Part shown: in pieces, positions 1-10,734 of the stretch | Numbering within the stretch: position 1 is the stretch's first letter | Layout of the letters: the number at the start of each line of letters is the position of its first letter | From: Arion vulgaris | Lineage: Eukaryota; Mollusca; Gastropoda; Stylommatophora; Arionidae | NCBI GenBank assembly: GCA_020796225.1 | Contig: CM036758.1 | Span: 71,522,366 to 71,586,365 of the forward strand | Reading direction: 5' to 3' | DNA length: 64,000 nt | Notes under the pieces: model-generated | What the model was told of the DNA's origin: nothing | Database searches by the model: none | What the model saw: the letters and a program-made list of their open reading frames with translations, nothing else | Made by a program: the position numbers and the translations under genes

Positions 1-305
1 AACTGCCTAAATCGCTTGATCGATTCAACATAGATTTTAGTGTCCTCATCCAATAGACAGTCGCGAAGAGACCGAAGAATATCCCCTTATCCATCTTCAA
101 CTCCCCAACAATCGATGCTGTTGATGCAAGCCTATCCGCTCTCTCATTACCGTAAACACCCGCATGCCCAGGACAGTATATCAACGTAAACCGCTGGAGG
201 TTAGAAACTTCTATAGACGACATCCACTCATACCGAAACCTGCCCTTCTGGATCTTGTGAAGCATCGACTGAGAGTCAGATACAACAATTGCCCCAGTAA
301 ATAAA
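1..305 (-). pseudogene. LINE RNase H fragment
   Basis: The minus strand reads AIVVSDSQSMLHKIQKGRF, then LIYCPGHAGVYGNERADRLA, the catalytic C-terminal part of a LINE-encoded RNase H. Truncated at the window edge. Confidence 0.85.
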
Positions 306-660
306 GTCCTAGAAGAATAAAGAGAAAAGAGAACTAACGAGAGAAAGATATAAGGATCGACAAATATCGAAGGTACACTGACTCTCAGATACAATGGAAA
401 CAGACACAGAGGACAACGACGCAAACGATGGAGCGACAGAATATCCGAGGCACTAAATTCCACCTTGTACAAAGCACATAAGAAGGCTCGCTCCAAGTGC
501 CTTTTTTTCAACCGGACACCGAAAGGCATCATCATTATTAGAAAATATAGTAATGTCTGAAAGAGAGGGGGCAATAGATGGGAAAATTGAAGGGGATTAG
601 CAAGATAATGGGGAACGGAAAAAAGAGGAGAGAATGATGAGACAGTAGAGAGTGACACTA
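306..660. other. No gene seen
   Basis: Purine-rich single-copy sequence between a LINE fragment and SINE B. Confidence 0.6.
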
Positions 661-661
661 G

Positions 662-900
662 TTAGTTAATTGCATATCCTTTACAGGACTTTGCGAATCA
701 ACCCCAGCTTTTTAACGCTGTTTGTGATTTTTCTAGGCATTATTACGCTCAGTAGTTTGCCATTGCTTTTTGAACGGGTAGTGCCATCTTCATTTTGTTA
801 AAATCCATGCAAACAATTTGCAACCAAACTGTCCGCAGCGTGATTCGAACTCAGAACGTCGGGGTTAATAGACCGAGTCACTAACCCTAAGCCACAGATG
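662..900 (-). mobile_element. tRNA-derived SINE family B, copy 1
   Basis: Minus-strand head with B box GAGTTCGAATC. The body contains TTCAGAAAGCAATGGCAAAC-like sequence and ends AAAGGATATGCAATTAAC. Same family at 46761 and 53840. Confidence 0.82.
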
Positions 901-1139
901 AGAATGACACTAGGAGTGAAAAATACAAGAGGGAGGGGAGAGAGAAAAGATATAAAAATAGAGGACGAGATACAAGTTGATTTGTTTACCTTTGTCTCCA
1001 TTTTAGAAAAGTGTTTAATAAATGAGAAGTTTTCGTGTCAGAAACATACTACGACATCAGAATTTAATGTTTTCATTTTTAATATCACAATGATCGCATT
1101 ACGGATCTCAGCCAGACCACGGAGTAACAAAGTTACACT

Positions 1140-1600
1140 GCTATTTGAATCTAATAAATATACGCTTAGAAAATGCCTTAGAAGAGCTGCAGGTGTGACA
1201 ATAAGAAACAAAATTAGAAATGAAGAAATCAGAAGAAGACTGGATCTGAAACCAACAGTGGCGGCTCGTCATTAAGGGCCAGTGGGGCCTGGCCCCACCA
1301 AAATTAAGCTGTAACGTGTATTTATTATTTTGTACATTAAAATATATTCTAACCGAAACCATGATTTTTCCGAAAATTTCTGTCTGGCCCCACCAATAAA
1401 AATGACCACGAGCCGCCACTGGAAACCAATAATGTAATTCATAAAAGAACAACAGATTAAATGATTTGGACACATGATAAGAATGCCCTGATATCGCCTA
1501 CCATAGAGAGCCACACTGTAAATGTATAACGAGTACAGAGCAAGAGGAAGGCCACGGAAAAGATGGAGTGACGGCATCAAGAACATCCTTAACAAATCGT
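1140..1600 (+). pseudogene. LINE ORF2 C-terminal fragment, split by a MITE
   Basis: CLRRAAGVTIRNKIRNEEIR, then (after the MITE) VIHKRTTD-like frame-broken sequence matching 54542-55138. Nearly all LINE pieces here are 3' ends. Confidence 0.85.
1256..1421. mobile_element. hAT-type MITE 'CAGTGGCGGCTCGT', copy 1
   Basis: 166 bp with TIRs CAGTGGCGGCTCGT / the reverse complement, and an exact 8-bp TSD GAAACCAA (1248-1255 and 1422-1429). It sits inside a LINE coding fragment. The interior holds one copy of the AT-rich segment that is amplified in the 25792 copy. Confidence 0.95.
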
Positions 1601-1870
1601 ATTTTTCTTCTTCGAACGCTCCATATCGATCACTTATTAACCACTCTTTGTGATTTCTAGTGATCCGAGCCTAAGAACGATTGTACGTTGTGCCAGTTAT
1701 TCGCCTATAAGTAGGCCAGTACATCCGATTTCTGCGACGTTTTTATTTACTAGGGTAGCTTCCCTAGACCCCTACCTAAGTGGCCTCTTACGACATGTCT
1801 TGAAGGTCGCAGTGTTGCTATTGTTTACGTGCCTTGCGGGCCCCTGCACCTCACGGGCGGCTTTAAGAAA
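1600..1870 (-). mobile_element. Retroposon family F, copy
   Basis: The CTCTTACGACATG block, the CATCCGATTTCTGCGA segment and a GC-rich GCGGGCCC end match family F in reverse. Confidence 0.75.
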
Positions 1871-2104
1871 ATGAATAACGGCTGCGATACAAACTGCATC
1901 AGAACAAGCACACACAACATGACTACAACCCTCCCCCTCCCCCCTCCCGCACACAACACCTCCGGAACACTTCTATAAAGAAGTAAATGGCGAAAGAGAA
2001 AAGGCAGGATTATACGCGGAATTATAATTGTATAATTAGCACGCTAGAAGAAGATCTGAAACCCTTGAATTGAGAAACTGAAACATATGAAGGATAGTAC
2101 TTAC

Positions 2105-2196
2105 ATGGAATCCATCTTCAAGTTTAGCACACGACGGATGTTTCATAGGACAAGGTTGACAGTATCCATCAGTGCAGTGAGCTTTAGCATAGTCAC
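2105..2196 (-). CDS. Chitin-binding protein exon 3 (start of third Cys-rich segment)
   Basis: 92 nt between acceptor ATCTTCAG and donor GTAAGT, too short to stand out as an ORF. It completes Cys168 and encodes residues 169-198 with four more cysteines (HCTDGYCQPCP, SCAK). It reads in the phase left by exon 2 without a stop, which is the main support. It ends on a codon boundary; the next exon is outside the window. Confidence 0.75.
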
Positions 2197-2431
2197 CTGA
2201 AGATGAATACAAACATTACAAGTTTATATTGATATTATTCTCCGTATCTTCCAGCTACTACTACAACAACTACTACTAATATTACTACTGCTACTACTAT
2301 TGCTACTACTAGTACAACTACTACTACTACTACTACTACTGCTACTACTATTACTACTGCTACTACTATTGCTACTACTAGTACACCTACTACTACTGCT
2401 ACTACTACTACTACTATTACTACTACTACAC

Positions 2432-2462
<31 letters not shown>

Positions 2463-4573
2463 AACTACTACTACTACTACTACAGGGTGTTCAACTTAAA
2501 AGCAGCCCCAGTGATAAATAGAAATATGCCAGGTACGCATTGCATCTCGTCTATTTACTATTTAAACCGGTTCTGACTAGCTTGTCCTACGTCACATTTG
2601 TTCATCGCCCCTTCCCGCACTACAATTACACACCATCACACAACCTTGACCTATACTACGTCATAACTGAACCTTCTCATTTCCATACATATATGCCAAA
2701 TTAGCTCCATTCACAGGCTGCTTTTAAGTTGAACACCATGTACTACTGCTACTACTACTACTACTACTACTACCACTAATACTACTACTACTACTACTAT
2801 ACTACTACAACAACTACTACAACAATTAATATGAAATTTGATTTAATAAAAACATCAATTGCAAGAACTGACAATGACAACTTCCCTGATATATTCAACA
2901 ACTTTAGAACCAGAAACTTCTCTGTTGGTTCTTGTGTAGCAAGTAATTTATTTCAACAGCTGGGTCATTGGAGACTCGATGATACTTTCTTTTCTTCAAT
3001 CCTTTTTTGCCTCAGGATAAGAAGAGATTTATAGAACGAGTTCTAGTGTGCGCTTCATAAATAGTGATTTTCGTTGCCTCTGTTATCTATAAGGTCCACC
3101 TTTTGCGTGGCTGGTCTTTTGCTTTGTATCCATTGTATCGGAGTAATATTGCTCTTTGAGGTGCACTGTCTATTAGTAATCTACTTATGTGACCGAACCA
3201 TTTAATTTGTTGTTTCTTGATGAAGTCTAGTACTGATGTTGCCCCCACATTTTACCTGATGTCTTCATTTCTGAAATGGTCTCTTTTTTACCCCAGCATT
3301 TACATTTGCATATATGTATATATATATATATTGTTATATTGTCATTTTGTTTTATATATTAAAAAAACCGGCCAATAACAGCAGCTAATGAGCGGAAAAT
3401 CATAACGACAGAGATGAGGTGTCTTAGAAAAGCTGCAGGTGTGACAATAAGAGACAAAATTAGAAATGAAGAAATCAGAAGGAGAGTGGATGTGAAACCA
3501 GTCATGCAATTCATAAAAGAACAACAGATTAAATAGTTTGGACAACTGACAAGAATGCCCTTGTATCGCCTATCACAGAGGACCGCAGGGAAAAAAGTAT
3601 AACTAGGACAGAGTAAGGGAAGACCACGCAAAAAATAGAGTGACGACATCAAGATCACTATTACGAGAATTAATAACAGCTTACAAAGGGCCATAAAACA
3701 AGCACACACAAGATCACTACATCCTCCCAAACACTTCTATAATGAAGTAAATGGGGAAAGAGAAGAAGAAGATATATATATATGTGTGTGTGTTTGCAAC
3801 ATTGGTAATAGGGGAGACTCCAATGGCTTAGTTGATAACTCGCTGCGCTAGTTGAAACTTGCTGTAGAAATTCCGTGGCTCGGCGAAAGCTTGTGACAAA
3901 ATTGTCGGTGTATACACGTTACGTTTTTGACCATAACTGCTCTCAGGTCGGCACAGCCTCAATTGGGTACCAGGAAAAGTTGTTGAAAGTAAAGGCAACC
4001 AGGTGATGTTGACCACATTACCCATCGCGTCCCGATGTTCAATTAAAAATACGGACCTAACACCGTACTACCAAATATACCTTCTGGTATGAAAAATTGG
4101 CCCCCTCCTCTCCTGTACACGGTGCTGGTTCGAGTACAGGAAACCTTGATCCTTTACTTGGGATCTAAATTACAAGTACCTCTAATGACGGAGTAAAGCT
4201 TGCCTTAACCATTTAGCTGCTAAAGACGTATATATACGTTTTGCCCATTCACTTTTAAAGACGCATTAACACGTCTGTTATTATCTCTCCTCTGTGGGCT
4301 AAAGACGAGTTAACACGTTATACATTGCTACTGTCACTGCTATTGGAGTACATTCACGTTTGTGACCTAGAAACAAAGAGTAGCTATTTTTAGCTCAGTC
4401 TTCAGAAAGTATGTAGCAGCGAAAGGGTTAATGACGAGTGAGACTGGTGATAAGGAAAGCAGCCTTCATGAAAAAATTAGCCAGAGCCGTCGTATTAGAC
4501 GTCACGACTACTCATAAATTCATAACTGGCAAAAGGGGGAAACATTTGCTAAAAGTATACGTTTAGTAGTCCT

Positions 4574-4607
<34 letters not shown>

Positions 4608-5222
4608 TCTACAGCGCTTACTCTGGAAACATTAGTAACAGATTCATGATGTCATTTTGTCTGTACTGTAGTTATTATCTTTGACGTGATAAAGTCCTTT
4701 TGGAAGAAACGTCGAACTTTTGTTTGGTTGCTAGTACGTACTTGATAAACTAACTTATTTCGCTTTCTAATATTTCGTTTGACAGGATTAACATATTTTC
4801 GCAGCACGACTTTGTACATACTGAAAATAGTTCATGCACTGTGGGGTGTCCGTGAAAATGCGAGTTTCATAGAAAGGTTAAACCTAAATCTTATTGGTGT
4901 CATTCGAGCCTTAACTCCATCCAATCCAGGAAGAATGATTCACGCCACTTGCTAATCAACCGTACAGTATAATTCTCCACACACGGATTTCATCCACCCA
5001 ATATTTATTTTCACATCTAACAAATCTTCAGCTTTGAGAAGCTTAATTCTTGCAATTCTCACTTTCAAATTAAATAATGCGGCCACATAAGCAGATTACC
5101 AACAAAAAGTGCACATTAAAGAACAATGTAACTCCGATATAGTTGATACAAAACAAAAGGCCGGCCACGCAAAAGTTGGACGAGAATTGGGTTGGAAGAC
5201 CCAATTATTTAACCTCCATTCT

Positions 5223-5268
<46 letters not shown>

Positions 5269-8200
5269 AGAGGGAGGGGGCGGGAAAGAGAAAATGAACT
5301 TATGGTGTTTGAAAGTCATTCTAGAAACATTGATTTTATAAAGTATTAAACTCTCGGATTATAGCTCACCTTGTATCAGGAACAAGGATACGCCACTGGT
5401 AGAAATACACCTACATGACAGCACGATAGAGGGAGAAAGAGAAAGAAAGTGAAAGGGAGAAAAAGTAATCGACGATTTTCCAAAGATCTGAACCAGGGAA
5501 CTGCCGCACCTGAAAACATCTAAAACGTTTATTTATGTCAGTTAATCGTGACCTCACCCTCTGACAAATATTATATAATTCAACGAATTTCTTACGTAAT
5601 CATTTTAACAATAATCCTTTCAGATCATTTTAAAGTTCCTGTTCTCAACAAACATACGTCAGTTCTGTATGTTCTGGATATATCTTTATATTTCTTCCTT
5701 GTTACCGTAACGTGCTTCCAGCTCTCTTCTTCGTGTTAATTTGTATCCTAGTGTATATGTACGTATCGTCTCTGTGTACTGTGTATGCAGGGCCGTACGG
5801 TAGATTTTCTCAGTATGATGCAAGTCTTCGAAATGCCGCATTTTTTTTCTTTAAAATAACCTTCGATTAGTATGTTTTTTGTGTGTTTTTGTTGTTGTTT
5901 TTTTCGATCCAGAAGCACTTGAGCTTTTCAGCTCTTCGGCTCGGTGCCATGGACATCGTAACCCTTCGGTTCGGTGCCACGAACACCGTAAATCTGGGGA
6001 ATCTGTGGCTTTTTCTGCCATCCCGCGGAATTGAACCCGCACACACAGAGGGATAGTCACCCGTAGTCCAACGCGCTACAAACACGCTGGGCAGACGGGC
6101 TGGTATGTTTTTTAAAAACTACCCAAAATTGTATTTTGATTTCGCTTTTTATGTCGCCCCTTTACGGTTCTGCCTGATGCGGCCGCCTCTCTACATCATA
6201 GCACGGTCTGTATGTGTGTATATAAGAAAGGCTTATTGTTCATTATTCATTTCTTCTTCAGCGATCTCTGGTCACGCGCTTAATTTACTGTGGACCACAA
6301 ACTGGGTGGTCAGCTTCAGGTCTGTCAGGTTTCCCCAAAGCTTAGTTTTCAGGTCAACTGGGTGTGGCCACATGTTGCTTCTCAGCTCACACAGGAGAGG
6401 ACAGTCTTGCAAGATATGCTCTGGTGTCTGTTCCAGGCCATTATTCATTTGAGAATCATCTTCATCGCATATCGGACATGTGCATAAATTCTCAGACTCT
6501 CCCCCTCCTCCCCCAGCATGATTTTCAGTGTGTTTAGACTAGAGAAATTCCCGCTATATAACAATACTTTGGATTCTCCGAAAGGAGTTAATTCTTATTC
6601 TTCATGTTTGTTGGCCTACATGCTCTGATATAACTAATAAAAGGTTCGCCTTAGGTTGAAAGGGCGGGTCTCGGCTCAAAGAGGCTTTAATCCCCTACTT
6701 AACAAATAAAACAATTCCCGTTCTGTGTTGGTTGATGTATCTACTGGAGTTTCTCTCATGGTTTTCCCGTCTCGCCGCACCTATCGGCATGCATAACTTG
6801 CGCAACCGAAATATACAGGGTGTTCAAGATAAAAGTAGCCCGATTGGCTAGTTTTCATTTGTCAATCGGGCTACTTTTATCTTGAACACCCTATAGAATA
6901 AACTGTATCTTGTTCATTGAAATCTTCAGAGCATATGTTTTCTCTTAGAGCATTGATGATGTCACTTCTCGCCATAGAAGACCCATTCTCGATAGCAGCA
7001 TTGCTCGAAAGTGCAGCCGCTCTATCATTGTCCTTCACCCCAGAATGACCTGGAACAAAGATGAAGGTAAGTGTCTGGATTGTCACATATTGTATTAATT
7101 GCATCTACCGCCTTCGTACATAGCCGGTCTCACTCTTCTGTATCATGCTCATAGAGTCGCTGAGCATGCACGCGTGGATGAATGTTTGCGTAGAACTAAA
7201 GGAAAAAGTCATCAAAGAGACTGTGGAGGTCATGGCGGTGACAAAATTCCTGGATTGGCTAAAGACGCAAACATTCACCCATGCATGCATGCTCAGCGAC
7301 TCTCTCCCAGCGTACTCACAGAAATGATAACAAAGCGTTGTAATGATAGTCTGCAATATAAAAAGACGTTTTCAAAGATCCTTGTCATCTACACCAGACA
7401 GTATACCCCATCATGCTGATGATGACATAGACATGTGGCCGATTAATGAACAACATATTCAACTTACATATATCTTTAGGTAGCGCTCTGTGAGGACCAC
7501 AACTAGCATCCTTAGAAGATGTACAGCTTCTGGTCTCAATATCGAAGAGTTGTGGGTGTGGGCATTCATCCTCATAAACTCCAAAGTTAGCATATCTTTT
7601 TTCCAGAGCCTGTGAGCAGTTGAAGTACCTATGACATAAAGTAGGATGTCCTATGAGCCCAGGAAGACCCCGCTTACATTCTCGTTGAGCATTCGATCCT
7701 GAAAAGAATAAAATCGAGTTTAGAAACCGATATCTGAGGTACCATCTATTTATCAAGTACAAAATAAACCCTTTTGACATATGCACATGTGGCACCAGCA
7801 AGTTTTTTTTTTTTTTTTTTTTTCGTCCGCTTTCAACTCAGACGAAGTTTCATCTCTGAAACTGATTTTTGCGTGAAAATCTGTTTTCCAATTTCTTACA
7901 ATGGCAGCAGCGTGCACATTGTAAATTACTTTACACTGGCAGCCGTGTGCTCAATGTACTCGTAATTAGTATTCCCTCGCCATAAAGGCAGATTTTCTCC
8001 GACTTCAGAGTACTCACGTTATCGTCCTGAGTAAGACCAGGGACTCGAACAAATGCCGGACAGTAGGTTCGAACCCGAGCTATGAGGCGTCTCACAGCTA
8101 GCAGGCCGAGCTACTATCAACTACTCTAGGCAGTCCCCCACCAGCAAGTTGACAGACACACATCCTGCAAGAGTGTTCAACATATAATGAACAGATAGAA

Positions 8201-8500
8201 AATACATATCCAATCTCCATGTGTCCAATACAAGCTATATGGAGATGTACATGGATAATTCGTTGATTATTTCTCCTCAAAGTGAGTCCAACATATCTCC
8301 ATCCTCTTTTTCTTATAACAGTTGTCACTAGTGGTTGACTAGACATTTCTCTGATATCATCATTTCTCTAAAATTCGTTTCATTTTATATTCATTATTTT
8401 TCGCTGACATGTGAGAAGATGCGATAGACAATAAAAAATGGAAAGTCTGGACATGAGTTGGTTGAGGGCATATGTCCCGATTTGGGTTAAATAGACACAG

Positions 8501-8534
<34 letters not shown>

Positions 8535-8833
8535 AAGAGAGCGTAATGCAATATGTACTCACTCGTGCATGTGTCAAATACTGTGTTGAGTCCTACACAT
8601 GTGTGATAAAATTCGCTGTATCTGGCACGATCGCTGGGCTTACACGTCCTGAGCTTAGGTTTATCTTGAGCACAGGTGAAGTAATATCGACAATCATCAG
8701 GATGGGCGTAGACAAAGGATGGTGGGTCAGGATTTGTTTCTGTGGGCTGTGGGCACTGGTTGATGATGTTTTGTGACAGGCTGCTTTGACTGAGAGTCAA
8801 GTAGGTGGTCAAGAGCACGTATAGAAGGTTCAT
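2105..8833 (-). CDS. Secreted chitin-binding (CBM14/peritrophin-A-like) protein, first three coding exons, partial
   Basis: Three minus-strand exons (8563-8833, 7468-7698, 2105-2196) join with matching phases (1, 1, 0) and GT-AG sites to give 198 residues. Residues 1-20 look like a signal peptide (start MNLLYVLL). Two six-cysteine units follow: Cys 27, 48, 54, 64, 79, 89 and Cys 98, 112, 118, 136, 149, 157. Both have the C-x5-C core with aromatic residues (CRYYFTC, CHRYFNC) typical of the chitin-binding type-2 fold, which binds chitin outside the cell. Exon 3 (start CDYAKAHC) begins a further Cys-rich segment and ends at a clean donor, so the gene continues past the left edge. No partner exon was found in 1-2100, which is LINE debris. 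Intron 2 (about 5.3 kb) is full of repeats. Family call is firm; the specific protein (peritrophic matrix, shell matrix or mucus) is not known. Confidence 0.85.
2257..2482. repeat. CTA trinucleotide array (left part)
   Basis: Imperfect (CTA)n with GCTACT and ATT interruptions; gives a spurious poly-Leu ORF. Next to exon 3 of the chitin-binding gene. Confidence 0.95.
2483..2740. mobile_element. Mariner-like MITE in a CTA microsatellite
   Basis: 258 bp with long TIRs (CAGGGTGTTCAACTTAAAAG at the left; the right end is its complement but starts CATGG) and TA target duplications at 2481-2482 and 2741-2742. TIR start CAGGGTGTTC plus TA TSD fits Tc1/mariner-derived elements. It splits one CTA array. 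Confidence 0.85.
2741..2830. repeat. CTA trinucleotide array (right part)
   Basis: Continuation of the CTA array after the mariner-like MITE at 2483-2740. Confidence 0.93.
2992..3295 (-). pseudogene. LINE 3' fragment (family 'SRLPTDSAPQRAMLLRY')
   Basis: Same segment recurs at 5075-5230, 11085-11367, 16815-17115, 48175-48330, 49195-49500 and 62130-62320. Minus-strand reading is frame-broken. Confidence 0.8.
3360..3765 (+). pseudogene. LINE ORF2 C-terminal fragment
   Basis: Plus strand reads ERKIITTEMRCLRKAAGVTI, VKPVMQFIKEQQIK, broken by stops; same family as 1140 and 54455. Confidence 0.85.
4209..4427. mobile_element. TTAA-flanked piggyBac-like MITE, second copy
   Basis: 219 bp flanked by TTAA (4205-4208 and 4428-4431), ends CCATTTAGCTGCTAAAG and GTAGCAGCGAAAGGG. 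It is the reverse-complement relative of the MITE at 41217-41434, with the same internal palindromic ACGTATATATACGT and (T)AACACGT motifs. Lies in intron 2 of the chitin-binding gene. Confidence 0.93.
4435..5070. other. No gene seen (intronic)
   Basis: AT-rich sequence with the ATCA microsatellite; within intron 2 of the chitin-binding gene. Confidence 0.6.
4574..4605. repeat. ATCA microsatellite
   Basis: (ATCA)n preceded by GTCCT. The same GTCCTATCAATCAATC start ends a LINE copy at 58983, so this may be the tail of a lost LINE. Confidence 0.85.
5075..5230 (+). pseudogene. LINE 3' fragment
   Basis: AATGCGGCCACATAAGCAGA and AAAGAACAATGTAACTCCGA match 49330-49385; worn copy. Confidence 0.7.
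5225..5272. repeat. GA microsatellite
   Basis: (GA)n run with an AGGGAG end. Similar GA or CT runs at 8501-8541, 9667-9702 and 12868-12889. Confidence 0.95.
5880..6100 (-). mobile_element. tRNA-derived SINE family A, copy 1
   Basis: The head reads GCCCGTCTGCCCAGCG on the minus strand with a pol III A box (TAGCGCGTTGGACTACGG) and B box (GGTTCAATTCC). The body has the paired GTGCCACGAACACC/GTGCCATGGACATC motifs and ends GAAGTGCTTCTGGATC plus poly-A. Flanks share TATGTTTTTT. Confidence 0.92.
6225..7112 (-). pseudogene. LINE RNase H and C-terminal fragment, interrupted by a foldback
   Basis: 6900-7112 encodes FIFVPGHSGVKDNDRAAALS (RNase H C-terminus). 6225-6500 encodes the downstream Cys-rich end (CPICDEDDSQMNNGLEQTPE, HILQDCPLLCELRS). 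The mariner-like foldback 6816-6893 sits in between. Confidence 0.82.
6816..6893. mobile_element. Very short mariner-like foldback (78 bp)
   Basis: Two arms of about 31 bp (CAGGGTGTTCAAGATAAAAG and on) pair almost perfectly around a 16-bp loop, with TA on each side (6814-6815, 6894-6895). It shares the CAGGGTGTTCAA start with 2483-2740 and is nearly all inverted repeat. Confidence 0.85.
7150..7305. repeat. Foldback element, inverted arms of about 38 bp
   Basis: GAGTCGCTGAGCATGCACGC at the left returns in reverse complement near 7300, together with an adjoining ATGAATGTTTGCGT arm. The spacer is about 80 bp. No clear target duplication was found, so superfamily is open. In intron 2 of the chitin-binding gene. 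Confidence 0.7.
7468..7698 (-). CDS. Chitin-binding protein exon 2 (second domain)
   Basis: Acceptor TTCTTTTCAG, donor GTAAGT. The exon is 231 nt: it completes residue 91, encodes 92-167 and donates one base to Cys168. It encodes the second six-cysteine chitin-binding unit and a short linker (GPHRALPKD). One domain per exon in the same phase is what is expected if domains multiplied by exon duplication. Confidence 0.85.
8045..8140 (-). mobile_element. tRNA-like SINE head
   Basis: Minus strand has A box TAGCTCGGCCTGCTAG and B box GGGTTCGAACC at tRNA spacing, but no cloverleaf was confirmed. In intron 1 of the chitin-binding gene. Confidence 0.5.
8160..8400 (-). pseudogene. LINE C-terminal fragment (family 'VTTVIRKRRWRYVGHTLRR')
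   Basis: SSQPLVTTVIRKRGWRYVGL matches 60399-60749. In intron 1 of the chitin-binding gene, sense. Confidence 0.85.
8563..8833 (-). CDS. Chitin-binding protein exon 1 (signal peptide and first domain)
   Basis: Residues 1-90 plus one base. The start at 8833 is chosen because it opens directly into a hydrophobic signal peptide. The exon ends at a GTGAGT donor (GT at 8561-8562), leaving phase 1. One whole six-cysteine domain is encoded by this single exon. A possible acceptor (AATCACAG) lies just upstream of the ATG, so an extra noncoding 5' exon is possible. Confidence 0.82.
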
Positions 8834-8940
8834 CGTGACATTGTATAGCTGTGATTAAATTAGATATAAAAAATAGATTAGATGATGAATGTAATAACAA
8901 GCAACTGTAATATTAGTTAAATAAAGGAATAGATATATAT

Positions 8941-9148
8941 TTTTTTTTTTTTGGATCCAGAAGCACTTGAGCTTTTCAGCTCTTCGGCTAGGTGTCATGG
9001 ACATCGTAACCCTTCGGTTCGGTGCCACAAACACCGTCAATCTGGGAAATCTGTGGCTTTTTCTGCCATCCCGCTGAATTGAACCCGCACACACAGGGGG
9101 ATAGTCACCCGTAGTCCAACGCGCTACGAACACGCTGGGCAGACGGGC
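8941..9148 (-). mobile_element. SINE family A, copy 2
   Basis: Full-length copy with tRNA-like head at 9148 and A-tail at 8941-8952. Lies just upstream of the chitin-binding gene start. Confidence 0.92.
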
Positions 9149-9161
9149 GAATAGATAGATT

Positions 9162-9391
9162 AAAGCCGAGGATTGATTTCATTGCACCGGATTTCATTAA
9201 CCCTATATGGCTCAGTGGCTCTCCGCAGAAATGGCACACCACCTGCCGAGAGTATTGCACAAAGCACGAGATCCGTAGCTCCAGCAACAATCCTAGGGGT
9301 CTCTGGCCAACAAAAAAAAACTGAACTCGTGAACAGAACGTTGCAGTCCGGATTCGAACCCACGACCATCACCACTTAGCCACAGAAACCC
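9162..9391 (-). mobile_element. tRNA-derived SINE family C, copy 1
   Basis: Minus-strand head is tRNA-like with A box TGGCTAAGTGGT and B box GGGTTCGAATCC. The tail reads TGCAATGAAATCAATCC. Matches 24054-24290 and 61205-61443. Confidence 0.85.
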
Positions 9392-9663
9392 TCATTAGAT
9401 AGATTAACAAGTAATCAAGAGGTTAGGTTTGCCTTGCGTTCTAAAGGACGGGGGTTCAAATTCGGATAACTTTTCCCTGCTCACCTGTTTATTTTCCCAC
9501 ACAATTCCTATGACTATTTCTGTAGCTAGTCTTTATATTGTATTTTACGCAATACTGCCTCTACGATCACCGGGTTTTCTTGTTTTCTACACGCTGGTGA
9601 CAAATCCACTCAATACAATGGGTACACATTGGCGCACACACTATATACCACAGGCAAAGATAT

Positions 9664-9703
<40 letters not shown>

Positions 9704-9744
9704 AAAGCAATAGAAAAGGGAGAAAAAAGCAAAGGAACAATAAT

Positions 9745-10275
9745 TGAAGAAAATAGGACATCCTACAAAAATAAGTCATAAGAAATTTTTAAAAACTTCA
9801 ATAGAGATAAATAAAGCAATGCCTACAAAATCTTTGTGCAAAGTTAGAAGAACGTCTGATAATTGGAAAAGAGCAGGTAATGTTCAAAGACATGTAAACA
9901 GTGGCAATACATTTAACAAAGCCCTGGAAAAGTATATATACTCTTTTGAATATGTGCTACAGAAGAGTCCTCTGTATACCATGGACAGAGAACAAATAGT
10001 TATATTCAAAAAGAACTCAAAATGAAATAAAACTAAAATTCTACGAATAAGAATCAGAACATTGAAGTATTTTGGACATATAAAAAGACGATTATGAAAG
10101 GAGACATTCCGGCAAATAGAAAAAAGAGAAGGACCATGGAGAAGATGGATTCGATGTAACTGGTGATTTGAGTATGACGACTGCAGAGGCGGAACATATG
10201 GCCTATGAGAGAGAGAAATTCCGAAAGACTGTTAGGATGACACAGTTCTGCTCAGGACAAGCTATTTGATGATGA
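9745..10275 (+). pseudogene. LINE C-terminal fragment (family 'FGHIKR')
   Basis: Broken frames including LRIRTLKYFGHIKR; same family and order as 11930-12575 and 48505-49085. Confidence 0.82.
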
Positions 10276-10329
10276 CGCTTGTCCAATACTCCTTGTCACT
10301 TAAACATGAACACTGAACAAATAGCAAGA

Positions 10330-10470
10330 AGATAACTTTTAAACACTTGAAATGTAAATTTACATAATTTAAAACACATGAAATGTAAATTTATATAATT
10401 CATTTTAAACGCTTGAAATATAAATTTACATAATTAATTTAAAACACTTGAACTGTAAATTACATATAAT
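10330..10470. repeat. AT-rich repeat of about 36 bp, four diverged units
   Basis: ACTTGAAATGTAAATTTACA recurs with changes. Confidence 0.75.
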
Positions 10471-10734
10471 AACTTTCCGTTTTTCCTGGACAGAGAAACA
10501 AAAAAAGAAATAATTTCTAGGAAAACGTGGACTGGAAAGTGAATTATTGAAGCAGATCTATAATAGAACAATTAATTATTTTGAACACGAAAACACAAGT
10601 TTTATTCTATTGAAATCGAAACTGGAGGGAAATGTTGTAGACAAGAGTTGAATGTGAAATACAACGATAAAAGTTGGATTAAGAAAGTAGAAGATTGAAA
10701 AAGAAAAATGATGGGAGAATCTTCTTATTTTTAT

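Noticed and set aside
898..1275. 125-residue plus-strand ORF
   Set aside because: The first part is unique sequence without a domain, the last part is a LINE remnant entering a MITE.
2300..2521. Poly-leucine ORF
   Set aside because: CTA microsatellite.
5880..6100. tRNA gene at the GCCCGTCTGCCCAGCG head
   Set aside because: Nine copies with the same non-tRNA body and A-tail, so a SINE; the head is not followed by a mature tRNA 3' end.
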